Of a stretch of DNA of 64,000 nt, positions 61,889 to 64,000 are shown piece by piece; within the stretch, counting starts at the first letter, position 1, and the number at the start of each line of letters is the position of its first letter. The stretch is from the NCBI GenBank assembly GCA_023105745.1, contig JALGQZ010000009.1, positions 5,620,937-5,684,936 of the forward strand, written 5' to 3'. The notes beneath the pieces are model-generated. The model was not told the origin of the DNA and searched no databases. It saw nothing but the letters and a program-made list of their open reading frames with translations. The translations under genes and the position numbers were made by a program. Source of the DNA: Austropuccinia psidii. Taxonomy: Eukaryota; Basidiomycota; Pucciniomycetes; Pucciniales; Sphaerophragmiaceae.

Positions 61889-61900
61889 TTGAGAGGGGGA
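61889..61900 (+). other. Polypurine tract of family C
   Basis: TTGAGAGGGGGA lies directly before the TGTGGTATTTC start of the 3' LTR. The preceding sequence (about 61700-61886) looks like a broken pol C-terminus. Confidence 0.65.
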
Positions 61901-63866
61901 TGTGGTATTTCATACCTGTCTGGGCCAGATTAAAGCACATTTAGGGTGAAAATTTCAAAATATAAAAATTTAAGTGGTAAATTTAGTATATCTAAGCTGA
62001 AAAGACACTTTCACAATCACATAAGTCAAACAGTAACATGGCTAGTATTTGATAAAGGAAGATTTTACCATTTATTGTAGAAATAGCCTAAATAATTTCA
62101 TAATTCAATGAATAAGAGTTTTATTCAATTTTATTGAGTTATACAAAATGACTTACATATAAGATTTGCAGAAACAATTAATTCAGTTTAATATTGGTAG
62201 AAAGCCCAGATTTAAATATCAAAAGGTAGGAATATAGCATTATATTGATGCTAAACCCATCAATAATATTTGATTCCTCAGCATTGCAGTAACCAAAATA
62301 AATTTTATGTAATAACATGAGCTAAAAAAATTAAGAATGCACATCCATGGTATAAAAAGATTGAATTTAATAAAACTTTAAGTAACTTCATGCATAGAAA
62401 GTTCCATAGAGGCTTGAAAGAATTCCAAGAATTCCAAATCATAATACAAAAAAATGAAGCAAGAATTATACTCAATCAGCTCATAGCCAAATTAACACCA
62501 AATGAAGTTTGATAAGATTAAATATTTAAAATAATAAGAAACGGTACAATAATCAAGTAAGATGACATCATCCAAAACACCTCAGATTAGATAATCACTC
62601 AGGAAATGATGAAATTTACTAAACAAATGGCGCAATATCTCTATCCAATGACCCCATATGAAAATTACTAACCAGAAACATTAGCCAAATGCTGTTCATA
62701 AAAATAAAAAAAGCTCAGAATTATGCAATATTCCAAGCATATGGTGCAATATCTTTATCAAATGACACCATTTCAAAATTACTCACCAGCAGTATTAGCT
62801 CAAGGATGTACATAAATATCAAAAAAGTTGTGAATGATGCAATATTCCAAGCATATGGCAAAATATCTTTATCAAATGAAACCATTTCAAAAACAATCAC
62901 CAGCCAAAGTACCTCAGGGTAAAGATCTTTTAAAGCTTCCTGTTTTTGAGTGCCTCTATGGAGGGCCCAAAGAATATAAATAGAGGGACTCCCCCTCATT
63001 TTATCCCATGCTCATGGAAGTATTTTCCCAATGAATGGAAAGCAAGTACTCAGTATAAAGGATCCATCCATCCCTATTCTAGTAGGATAGCTAGCAAAAT
63101 AAGATTATAAATCTCAGTATAAAAGCTCAGAAGCAAATATCAGTAGTTATAAATTATTGACAAAAGAAAGTATTTACAGTATTAATGAAAGAACTTGATA
63201 TTGAATACATATTATTATCAGAAAAAATATCATTAGTAGTGATAAAGTACTTCTCAAAGAAGCTATTACTATTAGAGCTAACATTGATAGCTATCTTATC
63301 CTTATCAATATTAAATAGGTATTATTACCTATATTTGTCATAAGATCCCTTATAAAATCAATCCATAAATATAAAACCCCACCCTTCTATTATTAAAGAA
63401 AGATGTTGGAGTATTATCCCCAGTATATTGTATATGTCATATTATTAATGAGACTTATAATCAATATAATTAACCTAAAAATATGAATAAACACACATAC
63501 TTTAAGATATCATACATCTATATTATTATATCTTATAAATACTTCAACTTATGTCTAAATGCTACCTATAACCTATAAAATAGTGGTATTAATCCATTTA
63601 TATATATATAGTAATCATGAAAATGTTTTATCTAAGAACTGGTTAGGTCTGACAGAGACTGCTGAAGGTTTTCTCTAGTTATAAAGTCACAATTGTAAAT
63701 CTTGATTTGTGATCTATATAGGGAGATTATTTAGTATATTCAAAGGGGCAGCTAATGCACCTTCTCACCCTTGGTTACAGAATAATACTGAAATTAAAAA
63801 CTTGTTACCTGTGATTTACCACTCAAGGACTACCTTATCCAATACCACACTAAAAGGAGTTCCACA
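61901..63866 (+). repeat. 3' LTR of family C (about 1966 bp)
   Basis: It aligns with 43805-45916. It contains a better-preserved TATA box (TATAAATA, 62975-62982) followed by GAGGGACTCCCCCTCA. Three tandem units of about 114 bp lie near 62605, 62718 and 62833 (core GCAATAT-CCAAGCATATGG). It ends TTCCACA at 63866. Substitutions relative to the 5' LTR are frequent, so C is older than the B element inside it. Confidence 0.8.
62975..62982 (+). promoter_or_regulatory. TATA box of the family-C LTR
   Basis: TATAAATA sits between GGGCCCAAAGAA and GAGGGACTCCCCC. The 5' LTR has AAAAATAG at the same position, suggesting that the element's own promoter is damaged. Confidence 0.5.
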
Positions 63867-64000
63867 AAGTAAGAATACTAAGAACAGGATGGTGTATTAG
63901 CTTTTTTGGTGAGGAAAAGCCTCCTTTTATCTTGTTCTGGGGTAGTAGGAGGTTTCTCACCTCTGAAAACAGCCAAAGGGTGAAAATGTTCACTTCTGTG
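63867..64000 (-). repeat. Old family-B LTR, right fragment (cut by window edge)
   Basis: This resembles the reverse complement of the family-B LTR interior: AGAACAGGATG near 63880, then GAAAAGCCTCCTTTTATC near 63915. It picks up close to where the left fragment (43558-43804) stops, as expected if element C inserted into this LTR. Confidence 0.5.

Larger units (their letters stand above)
43805..63866 (+). mobile_element. Family-C Ty3/Gypsy element, interrupted and deleted
   Basis: Two similar direct repeats of about 2 kb (43805-45916 and 61901-63866) are its LTRs. Between them lie a decayed gag (46429-48410), a protease domain (57560-58083), a polypurine tract (61889-61900) and no recognisable RT or integrase. 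A family-B element (48411-57531) sits between gag and protease. The element itself sits inside an older family-B LTR, pieces of which flank it. Confidence 0.85.

Noticed and set aside
62689..62999. ORFs on both strands in the family-C 3' LTR
   Set aside because: They arise from the tandem repeat units and are repeated peptides without coding features.

Overview
The window is repeat DNA from a large, AT-rich, CpG-poor eukaryotic genome. It consists almost entirely of Ty3/Gypsy LTR retrotransposons (chromoviruses), DNA transposons and their decayed remains, nested inside one another. The Gag-Pol proteins closely resemble families I associate with rust fungi (Pucciniales), most likely the myrtle rust Austropuccinia psidii. 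That assignment comes from recognition, not from a search. I found no tRNA, rRNA, CRISPR array or convincing host housekeeping gene.

Layout. (1) 1-7821, minus strand: a young family-A chromovirus (A1), cut by the window edge, with a 5' LTR at 5980-7821 and an uninterrupted Gag-Pol frame of at least 1835 codons. (2) 7822-16408: AT-rich DNA with at most a faint Copia trace. (3) 16409-20587, plus strand: decayed family-A copy A4 (5' LTR plus gag). (4) 20588-34957, minus strand: decayed copy A3. Its 3' LTR is split by a hAT transposon (21386-24063, perfect 8-bp target duplication) and by a solo family-B LTR (24471-25840). Its pol is split by a 5.5-kb non-coding block with TIR-like ends (about 27024-32572) that carries a fold-back structure. 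(5) 34958-43557: decayed, unrecognised coding pieces and an LTR-like AT-rich block. (6) 43558-64000: an old family-B LTR split by a family-C element (43805-63866), which is itself split by a younger family-B element (48411-57531).

The most interesting signal is the shared 5' coding layout of families A and B. Gag-Pol is one long frame whose AUG lies inside an intron. A second protein (ORF1; predicted 282 aa in A1, 333 aa in B) occupies another frame of the same DNA for about 650-700 nt. ORF1 appears readable only after two introns are removed. The first splice would build its start codon, joining an exon ending in A (TTATAA|GTGAG) to an exon starting UG. The second splice removes the Gag-Pol AUG. 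Frames and phases match exactly in both families. In A1 the transcribed strand has no AUG for about 1.06 kb between the LTR TATA-box region and the Gag-Pol AUG, while the opposite strand has about 20. The predicted logic is that unspliced RNA makes Gag-Pol and spliced RNA makes ORF1. All of this was read by eye and needs RNA evidence.
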